From Megamerina dolium (lineage: Eukaryota > Arthropoda > Insecta > Diptera > Megamerinidae), in the NCBI GenBank assembly GCA_963854835.1, contig OY978526.1, positions 10,433,277 through 10,497,276 of the forward strand: DNA of 64,000 nt. The letters are read 5' to 3'. A program made the translations under genes and the position numbers. The notes under the pieces are model-generated. The model was not told the DNA's origin. It was given only the letters and a program-made list of their open reading frames with translations, and did not search any database. The first letter of the stretch is position 1, and every line of letters starts with the position of its first letter. Positions 43,036-55,805 of this stretch are shown here, one piece after another.

Positions 43036-44279
43036 CCATATATATTTTATAGACGTAGATATGTAATTATACACAATAATTATCTATTTATGTAATAAGA
43101 AATAAATAGTCTGGATCTAGAAAAACGTACGATTTTTTAGAGCCTTTTTAACGTAAGTATCACTAATGCTAACAAATCAATAATAATAATAATAAAAATG
43201 ATAATTAAATGTATTTTTTGGGATATATTGTAAATTATGAATATTTTCAATTTTTCCTTCTATTTTGGTTTGTTTTTATGCGTTAGTGCGTCACTAAATG
43301 TATGATAATAATAACGAATTGAACAGCAACAACAAACATGGAAAAATAAAATGAATAAGAGATATAAATAATGTAAAAAATCATCATGAAATCATGGACC
43401 TTACACAACAATCTCATAAATAAATAAGTATATTATTTTACCAAAAAACAAAAAAAAAAAAGAAGAAAAAGAAGAAGAAGAAGAAAAAACACCAGAAGAA
43501 ATACTAAAGAAAATGCAATGGCTTGTTATTGTTGTTAGCGTGTGTAATTTTCTATCTACATACAAGTATATGATAAATTTTATTAGAGATTTTCCCAATT
43601 TATTTCAAAATATACACATACACATAATAATGATGAGTATTTTAGGTTGAAACGAAACGAAAAAAAATAAAATAAAATTAAAATAAAAAAATAATATAGC
43701 AAAAATCGCACAAAAAAAACACGAAATTCTTTTGACCGTTGTACTAAGAAAAAAACGCACGCGCCAAAAATGCTTAATATTTTGCTTCTATTTCATAATA
43801 TATGTTTTTTTTTTTTTTTTATTAATACTATGTACTATAGATGTTTTATGTTTTATTATTATTATTTCTTTGTGATATGTGTACAATGGTATATTTGTTC
43901 TAAATTTTATTTCTTGATTTTCAAAACAAATATATCACTTAATTAACGTGATTATTAGTCAGATAAAAGAAATATTTATATAATTTTGAAAAAGTTTATT
44001 ATTTATTAAGTATTTGTTACTTTTAATAATAGATGGAACTTTTTGCAGTCATTGCAAGTTGCGCGACACTCTCTACAGCTGAACACGCATACCCCATGTA
44101 GTGGGAAACATTTTAGAACACAAAATTCACATAAATCCAACATGCAACATCATTCAACTTAAGTAAGGCTCGTTGGGTACGAAGCAAAATTAAAACTATC
44201 TGGCTCAGCGAAAAAAATAAAATCTATGTATATATAAAATAAATAAAAAACATTTTATTTAGTTAATCATAATTTGGGA
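43036..44279. other. AT-rich non-coding sequence
   Basis: T/A runs and an AGA-type microsatellite near 43463-43484. No exon, RNA or transposase similarity seen. Confidence 0.6.
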
Positions 44280-44690
44280 ATCTCTCTCCCAGGAACCATA
44301 AAGAAATTCCTGATTCTTGATTTCACTTTTTTGCAAGCCCATCATTTTTCTGGGGAGCCACCGTAACAAGTAGAGATATGGAGTAAGAATATTCAAAAGA
44401 AATGTTGAGGAGGGAAAATTAGTGGGGTCGGTCATACACCGTTCTAGAAACGATTTCTAAGTAGTTGGTTGGAAATAGAGGTAAGTCGGTCGATCAGTTT
44501 ACAGTTTACTGCTCTAGCAGTTATTCCTAGTTCGTTTTGATCGATGTTCTTCATTTCTTCAGTAATTTTTATTGAAGTCTCCTTAACGGATGGACACAGA
44601 GCTAAGTATGTTCAGATGTAATACTGAGGAGGAAAATTGAATGAGAGTCGGAATTGAGTTTACCCCTCTAGGAGACATTTGTCAATTTTC
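44280..44690. repeat. Unclassified interspersed repeat, two units
   Basis: One unit at about 44340-44460 (GGGGAGCCACCGTAACAAG, GAGGAGGGAAAATTAGTGGG, GTCGG) and another at 44565-44690 (GAAGTCTCCTTAACGGATGG, GAGGAGGAAAATTGAATGAG, AGTCGG, CTCTAGGAG) repeat the same block order about 225 bp apart. They match the family at 23167-23685. Confidence 0.6.
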
Positions 44691-44940
44691 GCTTCTAACT
44701 GTTCGATAGGTTATTTGCGTGGGCAGCACGGTCAGATCCAGTTCGTACTATTTAGAAACCTCAGAAGGTCGCTGATGCTTATTTCCGCTAACTGCTCGCT
44801 GTTAGCGGAGGTATTCATTCTATGCTTCCAAAGGGCAGGGCATTTACAAAGGAAGTGGAAGACCGTTTCGACCTCTTTGAACATAGTTACCACTTCTCTC
44901 GATCCCTTAAGGAAACTCACATATAAAATGACCCAATAAG
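44680..44940 (-). mobile_element. Non-LTR retrotransposon extreme C-terminus
   Basis: Minus-strand translation reads VFHFLCKCPALWKHRMNT, then EISISDLLRFLNSTNWI. The C-x1-C knuckle and the DLLRFLNSTNW ending are typical of the last 60 residues of jockey-type LINE polyproteins. Nothing upstream of it remains. Confidence 0.65.
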
Positions 44941-44979
44941 TTCAAATGGCCCCAGAGATCCAAATTTAGTGTTATATGG

Positions 44980-45300
44980 AAGCAGTTCGTATTGAATTTC
45001 TCTCCAATCACAAAAACCCATAGTAAAACATTCCTGGTCGTATTTTAACGACCGCTGATCGTGATCGTTTTCATTCAATGTTGTCTGTCAACACCCGTTT
45101 AAGAAATGAATCGAGTTTGTTCCGATTGCCCAAGATAGCACAGAGGGAAATACAATTCACCATGTTTTATGCAGATGTTTTAAAACGTTGCGTGGTCGAT
45201 CTTTAGCTTCTGGGCCATTTAAATAAGTGGCGTTCTTAAACGAGCTGCATTTTTGATATCGAAAATATCGAAATGAAATCGACAAAATCAAAATTGCGTG
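44980..45300 (-). mobile_element. Highly degenerate mariner fragment
   Basis: Minus-strand pieces in changing frames: RPRNVLKHLHKTW (compare the HTH end of mellifera-type copies), HFLNGC (compare PFLKRM) and ECFTMGFCDWREIQYELLP (compare KVLLCVWWDWQGIIYYELLP). Order and spacing agree with copies A and B at 24831 and 27600, but identity is low. No ends were found. Confidence 0.5.
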
Positions 45301-45594
45301 TAATTAACTATAATAATATTGGGTCCAAAAATATTTCAGCAGCATTGCTAGCATTTTCGCATTTATTGTATATAATACGAAAAATTTGCTATCAGTCAAC
45401 TTCCATGATTTACAGCCTATAACATACAACTGAATCAACCAATAAAAAAACTGTGATATGAGTATATTATGTTATATCGCCTCCTTGTAAATTGTACTTG
45501 ATTAAACTCATAACGGATAACTTGTAACAACCCTGTTCCAGCAACATCTATTTACTGATTCTCTCCAGTATGTTCATTTCTTGCTTTGCCATCG

Positions 45595-45740
45595 CTAATC
45601 GATGCAGATCGACGTAGATCGACTCAGATCGCTATTTATTTTAATACATTTTAAAATGAAGTATTCGAATATTTTCATTATTATTCATTATCCATTATTT
45701 ATATTTAATCGAATGAAATCAAGAAATGACCGGCAGTATG
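45595..45740. repeat. Second copy of the GATCGACG repeat, uninterrupted
   Basis: CGATGCAGATCGACGTAGAT and GACTCAGATCGC are followed directly by AAAATGAAGTATTCGAATAT and TTTAATCGAATGAAATCAAG. These match the two halves found apart at 42160-43035. Confidence 0.6.
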
Positions 45741-48700
45741 TTCATTTTTTCGCCTTCCTGTAGACAGAACTTATAGGTCCAATTAAAGCATTCGACTTAG
45801 AGAAAATTTTCAATGGTTTCTGTATTTGAATGCGCTGTACATTAAGGTATAATGGTGCCTACGATATAAAAAAAAAACTGAATCATCATGAAAAAGTGTT
45901 ATCACAAAACTGTTGCTGCCTGTTCCGTCATTGATGCGTGGGAATCCACTAATCCGACTATACATTTATTTATTTAAACATTAGTCTGTTTATGATACAA
46001 TTCTCAAAGTGTCTAATTATTTGAAAATTTCTCTAAAGTGTTGTATTTTGAAATATGATGTTTAAAATATACATATGTAATCACTATCATTTATAAATAT
46101 TTACTCAAAAATTATGCTTTGTATATTTATTGTCATTAATGGTTGACAAAATTGTTACTGAAATACGTACACAAAATACGTAGATTAATAAATTATTTTT
46201 CAAACAAATTGTTCACAGCTAATTTAAAATTGTTTTATTTATATTTATATATACTTAAAAATATATATATATATTAGTATATACACAATATATATAGTAT
46301 ATACATATATATATTTCTTTTTTAAGTAGCATAAGCATAAGCTTTGAAATAAATTATTGTTAGCTAAGAGGACAACAAATTGGGATGGAAATCTTTTTTA
46401 TTTTTTTCTATTATGAACTGTGTGCTTTAAAAGTTTCTGGATTAGTGCTCAATGGTGTCATGTTTTAAAGCCTTCATTTTTATGCAGACGTTTTGACGCG
46501 CTATGGTGTTTGTATCTTCAGTCATCAGATCGTTTTTGAGATCTAGCTTGTTTTGACAGTTGTCATGCGCCACGTTGTTGCTTTTTATGGCTAACAATTT
46601 GGTCGTTTATTCGTCAGTTTGTATGAAACAATCGAACATAGATCTTCTGATAGCTCAAAGAGTCTGCGCCGCTTGGAAGCTCGTGCTGTTTGATGTCAAT
46701 ATGTTCGCAAAGGTCAATATACCACTCTGAAAGACTACCGAGCACCAGTCCGGAAATTTTTCAAACATACTATTCATACTTTATTTCACTTTAAATATAT
46801 TGAAACATTATTTGTGCGTTTCAAAAAAAAAAAAAAATCACATTTTAATATATAATATGCCATACATTTTACTTATACTTGTACATATATGAATGTGTGT
46901 ATGTATAATCATCTTACAGCAGCAATATGCTTATACGTATTCTGTCATATGTTTTGTATACGAATAAATGTAGTAAGTATTTAAAAAATAATTTATTTAA
47001 ATTATTCTTCCTTGTATTCATTTGCTTACCTTTGATTTTTGATGCATTGGCTGTTGAGCAAATGGAAAGGGGAAGATGTAGTTCGTTTTGTAATACTCTC
47101 CTATTGTTAATCCACAAATGTATACGCTCACATACAACAACAATGGCGAAGTATTTAAATTTGACTATTTAATGCTTGCTGATTATTCATTTACTATATA
47201 TTTATTTATTTTTGCTTGATGATACTATTGTTGTTATTGTTTTTTTATTTCTTTTTGTTTTTTTATTATATACATACACTCTATATATACTTTTTTAACA
47301 CAATTATCAACTCTTGTTATTGGCGATGGTATGATTGTTGGTAATCATCAGCAGCATCATTATTATACGTAGATTTTGGTATGCCTCATATTGGCCGTTG
47401 GCTGGCTGGCTGAATGACTCGTTTGTTTCGCTCTGCTCTGATTGATGTGTTTGCATATGTGTGGGTGGTGATGGTGGTGGTGGTGGTGGTGCTGGTGATG
47501 ATGGTAGTCGTAGCAGTCGTAATTGTTATTGTATGTTTATGATGAATAATTTCATAATAATATTTTTTGCATAAAATCAAACGAAGAAAAAAAAATAATA
47601 AATAAATAAAACAAAAGAAATACCTCCACCAACTGTAACTAATGCAATTAATATTCGTATTCGTTTTTTGTTTTTTTTTTTTGTTTTCTTTAACAATGAA
47701 AATGACAACAATTTATTATTATGATAATTTTTATTAATATTTTTTTGTTTTTTATTTTTCTCTCTCTCTTTCTCTCTCTTTTATTGCAATTTTATTTATT
47801 TTATTTTTTTTTAATAATTTACACAATGTGGTACTTTCATTATCATTTCACTAGCTGCATCATGATAATTAGTTGCTTTTGAGCAAAACAAATATAAACA
47901 ACAAAAAAAACACAACAACAAATTATATAATATAATTAATGATTATATTATATGCATATGCATGTGTATGCATGTATTTATATAGCAATTAATTAGATAC
48001 ACATTCTCACATATGTTTATTGAAAAAGTTTCTTCTTACTGTTTCTGCTTTTTCATTAAAGTATTACAATTTTTGATGTAAAGAGGACGGTTTATTGAGC
48101 TACATACACACGGTATGCATTTACACTATATCAAAGTGCATACAATCGACAATAGACTTATAAGTGTATCGCGGAGTATATGTACTATGCATTGATGCAG
48201 ATGTATATGTTGAAGTCACTTTTTCAAATAAAATTGAATTATATTAATTTTTTTTTTTTGCATTAACTATTTGATTTTTTTTTTTACAGCTACAATATAA
48301 TTATAATGTTGTTATTTAATTCAGAGTTGCATTTTGCATTATTGAACATTTTTTCAAACACTTGCACATATATGGATTTTTAAAATGATTTCATTTATTT
48401 GACGTACGTATGTATATGATTATTAAATTTGATAATTAAAATTGTATTATTTATTAGTATTTGCTTTTAGGTTTTTTTTTTTTTTGCTTTTGCTGTTCTG
48501 TATAGATTGTTTATTTTATAAAATTAGTTCACAACCACACGTGAGATACAGGAGAGTTACTAGGGTGAAGACAGATAGTAAGAGCGCGGCAGACGATCAT
48601 TTGACATTTGATTAATGCGGCATCTATTAGATTATTTTATTTATTTATTTATTATTTATTGTTTTATTTTTATTTTTTTTAAATTTTTCTCTTGCACACA

Positions 48701-48846
48701 ACACACGCTTTAAGTTGACGATAAAATTCGATTTCATTAAATTTTGCAAATTAAGAAGAAGAAAAACTAGTAAATTGCAAGTTTCATATTGATTTCTAAT
48801 TTATATGTATGTATTCGCTTGATTGTATTTTATTTTATTTATTTGG

Positions 48847-48880
<34 letters not shown>

Positions 48881-51814
48881 AATTATAATTATTCATTTGC
48901 TCTCGTACAAAGGTGGTCTATTATTATTGTTGTTGTAGTTAGTTGTTCACAATATATACGAGTATTATTATTTATAAATGTCTTCTTCCCGCCATTGTTG
49001 TAAAATCTATGCTGATGCTGTCAAACTGCCAAACACACATGTTTTCTTGCTGTTGTTGCTATTTATTTTTCACTTAAACATTTCAAAATTCATCATCATC
49101 AACATCATCATCATCATCATCATCAACATTGTAATCATTATGTGTACATATGAATGTACACAAATATTATAATTTATCATATTGCCTTTACATCCATTAA
49201 TCGATGCTGGCCATTACCATCGTCGTCTTCAGCTCATAGTCTTTAGTTGTGTAATGCTTTAATTTACTACATAATAATAAAAAAAATTGAAAAATAAGAA
49301 GAAGAAGAAGAAGAAGTTGTTTGTGTTTTTCTATGATTTGTTTATACTAACGTAAATATAATTTTTTTTTTTTTTGTTGCGTTTGGTAGTATTCATTATT
49401 TATTTATTATTCTTATAAATAATACTAATGTTTCCTTCACCTATGCTTTTCTTTGCATAAATAACATTTTTATTAGGTATTCTCATTCGCAAACAAATAA
49501 ATACATATTTTTTTTTTTTTTTTACTTTTTTTCATTCGATTTATAATATTTGCTTCTAAAATATAACATACATACAGTCATGTATATAGATACTGGAGTA
49601 TAATATATAGTACGAGAATTTATGTAGGTATCTACTTTCTTGGCATTGGATGCGGATGAAGTACTCCAACTAATAGCCAACCAACAATATTTAAAGTAAT
49701 CATAAAATATAAAAATAATAAATACAATAAAATAACAAGAAAACAATAAGAAACAATTTATAACTTTGTTTGTTATAAAACTGATGCGAACATGCACATC
49801 AATATGTACATTAAGCCACCTCATAGTTGCTATTTGCAACAGCAACACATGTAGTTTATTATATTTGGCATCCATCGAAAACCATTTGCAAATGATAACG
49901 TGTTCAAAATACCTCAGATAATCTCAAATTTTCTTAAAACAATCGATTTTTCTATTATCGGAAATTATTTAATGGAAATACCAAGTTTGAAAACTTTAAT
50001 TTTTTCATTGAAAACTTACATTTAAAACTTATTATTATTGGTTCATAGGTATATTTCACGAAAATCCTAATTCATGGGACGTTTCAATATACATAAATGG
50101 ATATGCTTTATAATATAGTATAAATGGGTGTGTATATATGACTACTGATATATATTTGGACATTTTTATATTTTTATATATATACATTTAAAGGCATATT
50201 CTCCATTTATATGTATATATATAAATGCTTTTTGATTTTTCATTCTTCTCTTTATGACATTACACTTCACTTCTACACAAAGAACGATATATGTACATAT
50301 ACACACACACATATACGAATACGAGAGGTACTCGTACAAACAAACAAAAAATCAATAACTTATATATGAGTGTTTATGTACACATAAAAATATATATAAA
50401 TGTAGAAGCAGAAATGGTAGGAGAAATATAAAAATACACACTCTCAATATCACACACACACACACATATGTATATACATATAAGGCAGATCCTACTCCAT
50501 TAACCATTCTACCAATAGTGAGTCACATCATCCTCTTTTCATATATCATCCTCTTTCACACTGAACACATTCATACCAGTGCTTTTGTGTGTATGTTATG
50601 TTTGTATTTATTCGTATCTCATTGTTGTGCGTTTCTATATGTACGTATGTATAAGTATCCTTCGGATGCTGTATACTCTCGTATGAACATATTTATATAT
50701 GTATGTATGTATGCAGTGTATGTATAAAATATTTCATTTCAATGTTGTTGGTGTTGTTGTTGTTGTTGTTGTTGTTTTTGTAACTGTTGTTATTATCGCT
50801 TTTAACTAGAGTTGTTTCTGTTTCACTATCCGCATCCGCGACGCGCCACACTTAAGCTTGTTTTTGTTTTTTTTGCGAAAAATCAATTTAAATTTATACG
50901 AGTTGATATTTGTAGTTATATTCACATATATATGTATTGTAAATACATTATGGTGCCTGACTCTACTACGTACAAAATTGGAAATAACGAAATATGAATT
51001 TTGGTCTATTTGATGGCATACACCAAGATATTTTGGTTCAGTAGAATGGCATTCATAGAGTAAATCGTTTTGAGAAAACTCATAAAAATCAAATTTTCTA
51101 TACAACTAATTTCGATTTTAATTCAATTTTGCTATATTATTTTAATTTTATTTTTATATATTTATTTTAATTCTATTAAGCCGAAATATATTGGTGGACT
51201 TCATGTTATATGTATTAGTAAAAATATCAATTATTTTTAATGAGCCATCTTAATGTATAGTGTGAGACCATTACCAGCATCTCCAATGCAATTTTTATCA
51301 ATTCAACTTTAATCAACCCAATAAACAGAGATGAAAGCCTTTGAGAATTTCATTATTAACTATTACGAGTACAATTTTTTGATAGCAAGCACGTTTCTAT
51401 TTTTGTTTTTTTTTTTTATCAAATACTGTTGCAATGTATTACAACGAATTCGAGTGATCAAACATATATTTAACGTTCATTTCTCGCAATTGTCATTTAA
51501 TCGATTGATTAAATTGTAAATTGGGCAACTTAACTGCTTATTCGGCTCATTTATTATATGCATATACAATAGATTGGAATTTCACTTTACGAAAAGGTTC
51601 CATCCGTAAAAATTCATGCTACAATTCAACTGAAGTGATAATTGCAAGAGCTAAATATTTTCGTAATATTCGAAATCAAATCATAGAGGTATTTTTATTT
51701 GTTCCAACTTGCTCTATTAAGTAAAGCCGTGTATTTTTTAAATTTTTATTTTAGCAATAGTTTTTTCTAAATTCCTAGTATAAAAAAAGAATTAATAAAT
51801 ATGCGTCACTTATA
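45741..51814. other. Long AT-rich non-coding stretch
   Basis: Contents recognised: TATATA tracts near 46260-46310, a GGT tract near 47464-47500, (GTT)n at about 48846-48880 and 50745-50775, (CAT)n near 49094-49130, (GAA)n near 49299-49315, and CA/TA microsatellites near 50300-50490. A somewhat GC-richer patch at 46440-46760 could not be identified. A donor-like site at 47030-47024 is discussed as a possible noncoding exon. No coding exon recognised. Confidence 0.5.
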
Positions 51815-51880
51815 GGCCCCAAAGGGCTCTTTGACTGAATTTCCATTCCAGTAGTGTTGTGCGTGTTAAATTTCGGACAG
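51815..51880 (-). mobile_element. tRNA-derived SINE, 3' fragment (copy B)
   Basis: Its reverse complement, AAATTTAACACGCACAACAC through AGAGCCCTTTGGGGCC, matches the 3' part of the copy at 53298-53475 (AAATTTAAGACGCACAACAG ... GAGCCCTTTGGGGC). Confidence 0.65.
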
Positions 51881-51949
51881 TTTTTAGAACGGACCTATAT
51901 TATATATTTTAGGGATTAGCCGAATTAGACCACTTATATGGGTCCCTTT

Positions 51950-52850
51950 TCGTTCCTCAAATCGTATGTTAATTATTTGTTCGGTTGCAGAATTCTTCTA
52001 CTTCCTTCCTCATAATAAAATCACGCGTTATTTCAAGCATGTATTTGTGGGGTATGTTCCACATTTCGAGTTCATCAATAAATGGGCGACCCAGTGTGAA
52101 CATCCTCCTGCTGGCACACTATGTTCGCCGCTATCTCTGCCTCTTCCATGCATAATCTGCAAATGTCAGCATCCTCCCCTTCAACAAGACCCATCTTGCT
52201 GAGGTGGTACCTGAAATTGCAATACCCAGTTATTAATGCAGTCAACCAGCTTAGAGTCAATCGTTCTAGACTGAGAGCCCTCCCCGATTCACTGCCCTTT
52301 CTTTATCCACTCTTCGACCTTTGCCTTCACCGTCCCGCTACTAAGAGCAACTACTTGTTCCGGTCCATAAAATTCAGCTTCAGATCCTTGTCTAACCAAG
52401 GCGTCTGCAGCTTCATTCTGTTCTATACCAATGTGCCCCTTCACCCACATAAGCGTAATCGCATTACTACGAGCACACCCGTTAAGTTTCTGAACACATT
52501 CGAACGCCAACATAGAAGATACCGTAGGTTGTTGCAATCGCCTAACCACCGACTGGTTATCGAGTGCTAGCAAGATTTTCTTATCTTGCACCTTTCCATC
52601 CAGTAGATGGTCTAGCCCATACATTAGACCAAGCATTTCTGATTGATAGACCGATACGTATCTTCCCAGATTCAGAGTGCATGCCAGTCCCAACTCTTTA
52701 GAGAAGATTCCAGCACCCGCTCTGCCATCCATTAATAAACCATCTGTAAAAATATTGATGTCATTTTCCTCACATACATCATGTGTGAGGCCGACTTCAA
52801 TGAGTGTTCTGTATGACTTTTCAGTCATCTTCAGCCTACCCATTCCCTTT
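51950..52850 (-). mobile_element. Non-LTR retrotransposon fragment with RNase H domain
   Basis: The minus frame 52843-52289 encodes most of an RNase HI domain. INIFTDGLLMDGRAGAG carries the first catalytic Asp, VYQSEMLGLMYGLDHLL the Glu, ILLALDNQSVVRRLQ the second Asp, and WVKGHIGIEQNEAADALVRQ the last His/Asp block. The downstream frame 52260-52075 adds the C-terminal zinc knuckle ICRLCMEEAEIAANIVC. This layout fits R1/LOA/I-type elements. RNase H is uninterrupted, but the RT and endonuclease are missing. Confidence 0.85.
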
Positions 52851-52914
52851 ACCCATTCCCATTCCCATACCCTTTACACTGCTATATAACAGTGACAGGA
52901 TGCCCCTGTGCCCG

Positions 52915-53100
52915 GCATCTACTTATTTTAGCAAGTTCCGTACGGCAGAACCCTAGCAAATTGCCACTCAAGAATTGCCAATTGCTTGCTGTCAGGTGGG
53001 CAGCGTTCGAAAGATAAATCGTTTCTATATTAAATTTATGCTTTAGTCGGGGATGGAACCCACGACCTACAGATCAGAAGGCTAACGTACTAACCACGAT
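52915..53100 (-). mobile_element. tRNA-derived SINE, head fragment (copy C)
   Basis: The minus strand reads from a tRNA-like head (GTTAGTACGTTAGCCTTCTG, B-box-like GTGGGTTCCATCCCCG) into the family body (TCTTTCGAACGCTGCCCACC, GCAAGCAATTGGCAATTC). It is truncated at the body 3' side. Confidence 0.75.
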
Positions 53101-53297
53101 TACTATATTCGTAGTTTATTCGCATCCACATTATTAAATAATTTTTGAAAAAAAATTTAAATATTTCCAAATTAGTCGTTAATTTTATAAACATTTAATT
53201 TTATATCATATTTTGTTAAGCGAATTCTATTTGAATTTGTCACTGCCGGCAATGAAAAATTAAAATAAAACATATCTATATCTATATCTATATAAAA
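53101..53297. other. AT-rich spacer between two SINE copies
   Basis: No feature beyond a short (TATATC)n tract near 53274-53292 that abuts copy D. Confidence 0.6.
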
Positions 53298-53475
53298 AGC
53301 TTCTTAAAGAACTCTTTGACAAAGCTCAGAAAAAGTGATGTCACAAGTGTTCTGCCGTTCGGAACCGGCTAAAATAAGTAGGTCCCTCCTAATACTGTCC
53401 AAATTTAAGACGCACAACAGTAATGGAAGAGAAACTCGGCCAATGAGCCCTTTGGGGCTTTAAGTGCCACATATT
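53298..53475 (+). mobile_element. tRNA-derived SINE, body and 3' end (copy D)
   Basis: It lacks the head and starts AAGCTTCTTAAAGAACTC. It shares AAAAGTGATGTCACAAG with copy A and GTTCGGAACCGGCTAAA with copy E. It ends GAGCCCTTTGGGGCTTTAAG and then a T-rich tail. Confidence 0.75.
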
Positions 53476-55771
53476 TATTTTTTTTTTAAACATATCTTAG
53501 CGATTTGAGGTCGGGAATATTCAATGTTAACGGTATTCTCTCACAATATGTATGACAATATGAGTTGTGCCACTAATATCAACACCGTTGAAACGAACAA
53601 CGATTTCGGTCCGAAAAATATTTGTTTTAAAAATTAAAGCGTCTTAAGATTATATGAAATTTGGCAGAATTGAAATGACGAAAGGCTAAAAGTACAAATG
53701 TCAAACCTTTTTCAAAATTTTTTTTATTATTTTTTGAACTTTCTTATTGTTCAAAACCGATATGACTACAAAGTAAATTGAGTTGGAATTATTATTTGCA
53801 CTTAGATCACCTAGTCTTTCAACTGGGATTGCGCCATTGTTCGAATAATCTCATTAGTAAAATATTTTCCACAATAATTTGGATGATGGCTCAATTATTG
53901 GGCATATTTCCTTCATATGTCGTTTCATTAAATTTCTAACTAGAGGATGTTATGATTTTTAAGATTTTTATTGGACTGTTTGGATGTTCTATATTCGAAT
54001 AGTTGGTATTTCTCCTTAACTGGTTACCATAGCTCGTAATAATAGTCAAAGTTAATATCATTTTAGAAGTTAGAAACGTTTTTTCCACAGTTTTTTTTAT
54101 GGGAAATATGTCAAAGAAGGCGATTGTAACTTTCAGATGATCTTGACATTGATCATAGAGATATAATTTCAAGTCTAAACTTAGGTTGGCTCTTAATTTC
54201 ATTTGACTTTCGACTTGAATGTGTCTCTTTCATGCTAATCATTGATTTAAGATTTAACCTCATAAATTTGTGATAATTTGTTTGAATATTATTATGACAA
54301 GAACATTGATTTGGGTGACTCCAGTTGGAATTTCAAGCAACTCAGAAGCAACTCAACCTACAAAAATCGATTAATTTTTCATGCTTTCAATTTGTAGACA
54401 ATTTAAAATATTAAAATGTTTGCCTAATGCTGGTATATGAGCCTCTGTTTAACGTATTTGGAAAAATTCTAATAATTGCTAATACATATCATAATTTTCG
54501 TCATTAAATTTCAAAGCATGTCTAATCATAAAATATTTTAAATTTAGATATACATAAAAACTGATGGCGCACTTTTATAATATTGTTAATTTATACTTAT
54601 ACCCCACACATTTACATGATGTTGACATATGTTAAGGAAATGCATGAGTCACACTTGCATACATGAACGACCATTCAAAACTGCATCCAGCAGTGCAATT
54701 ATGTTTTCGTTAAACATATGTACATATTTTAGTATAATTGACTAGACATAATGGCTAAAATCAAAAAAAAAATTATTTTCAAATTAGCTATTATTAAACG
54801 CAACGCATACGCTCACTCGAGTATGTATTGTGAAGAAGGAAATTGTAGGCGATCGGTAGTCATTCATTCTTTATTTCTTTTTTGATGACTATTTCAATAA
54901 TAAGTAGGTAGGAATTTATTATTATAATTTGTTTTGTTTTTTTTTTTGTAATTTTTATTGCTGTAGGTAACGGTATTTATATATTATTTCAAATAGGTGA
55001 AGGTCGCTTCATTCGTTATTGCACTTTTACTAAGAACAAACAGTAACAATGATCTGTACAAATTTATATAGGTAATGTAAATATAAATAATCCCAAATAC
55101 ATACTCATGCATGCATACACATTTATTACAGAATATCATTTCCCAATGACCCACTGACATCCACCGAACTATGTACATATATATGTATGTAATGTCACAA
55201 ACTTAACGTTACAACGAAAACTACTATTGCTATCATCAAATTTTCGCATCAATTACAAACTTTTTAAGAAACTTTTTTAGTGCGAATATTTATTACAATA
55301 TAATTTATACACACACGAACATAACGATGTACATATTAAATCCAACCAACGACGACAAAAGGTATTCATATAAAATGCAATCGAAAGAAAAACCTGTAAT
55401 AAATAATAAATAAACTAAATTTAAGCATACACACACACACACACACACACACACGCGAGTGTACAGCTACATAAACAGTCATAACAACAATAACAAGCAT
55501 AAACTACAGTCAAAATAAGCAGTTACCATATCACGCTCTATTTTCCATTACCTCCCAGCAAAATGTTTATAGTCGTTGTGTTCGCCATCTTTTTTTTTTT
55601 TCTTTGTTTTTTTGGTGTTATTTTACATTCGTTCATAGTGTTGGCATCTGCCTGCTCAATTCTACTACTACACGATAATATGGTGAAGTATTGGTGCGAA
55701 CTGTGCCATTACCACTACTACAACTTCTTATAAAATAGCACTATTACGGATTACTACTACTACTACTACTA

Positions 55772-55805
<34 letters not shown>

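Noticed and set aside
46440..46760. Possible degraded transposase or gene in a GC-richer patch
   Set aside because: Frames on both strands gave no convincing motif beyond short Arg/Lys-rich runs.
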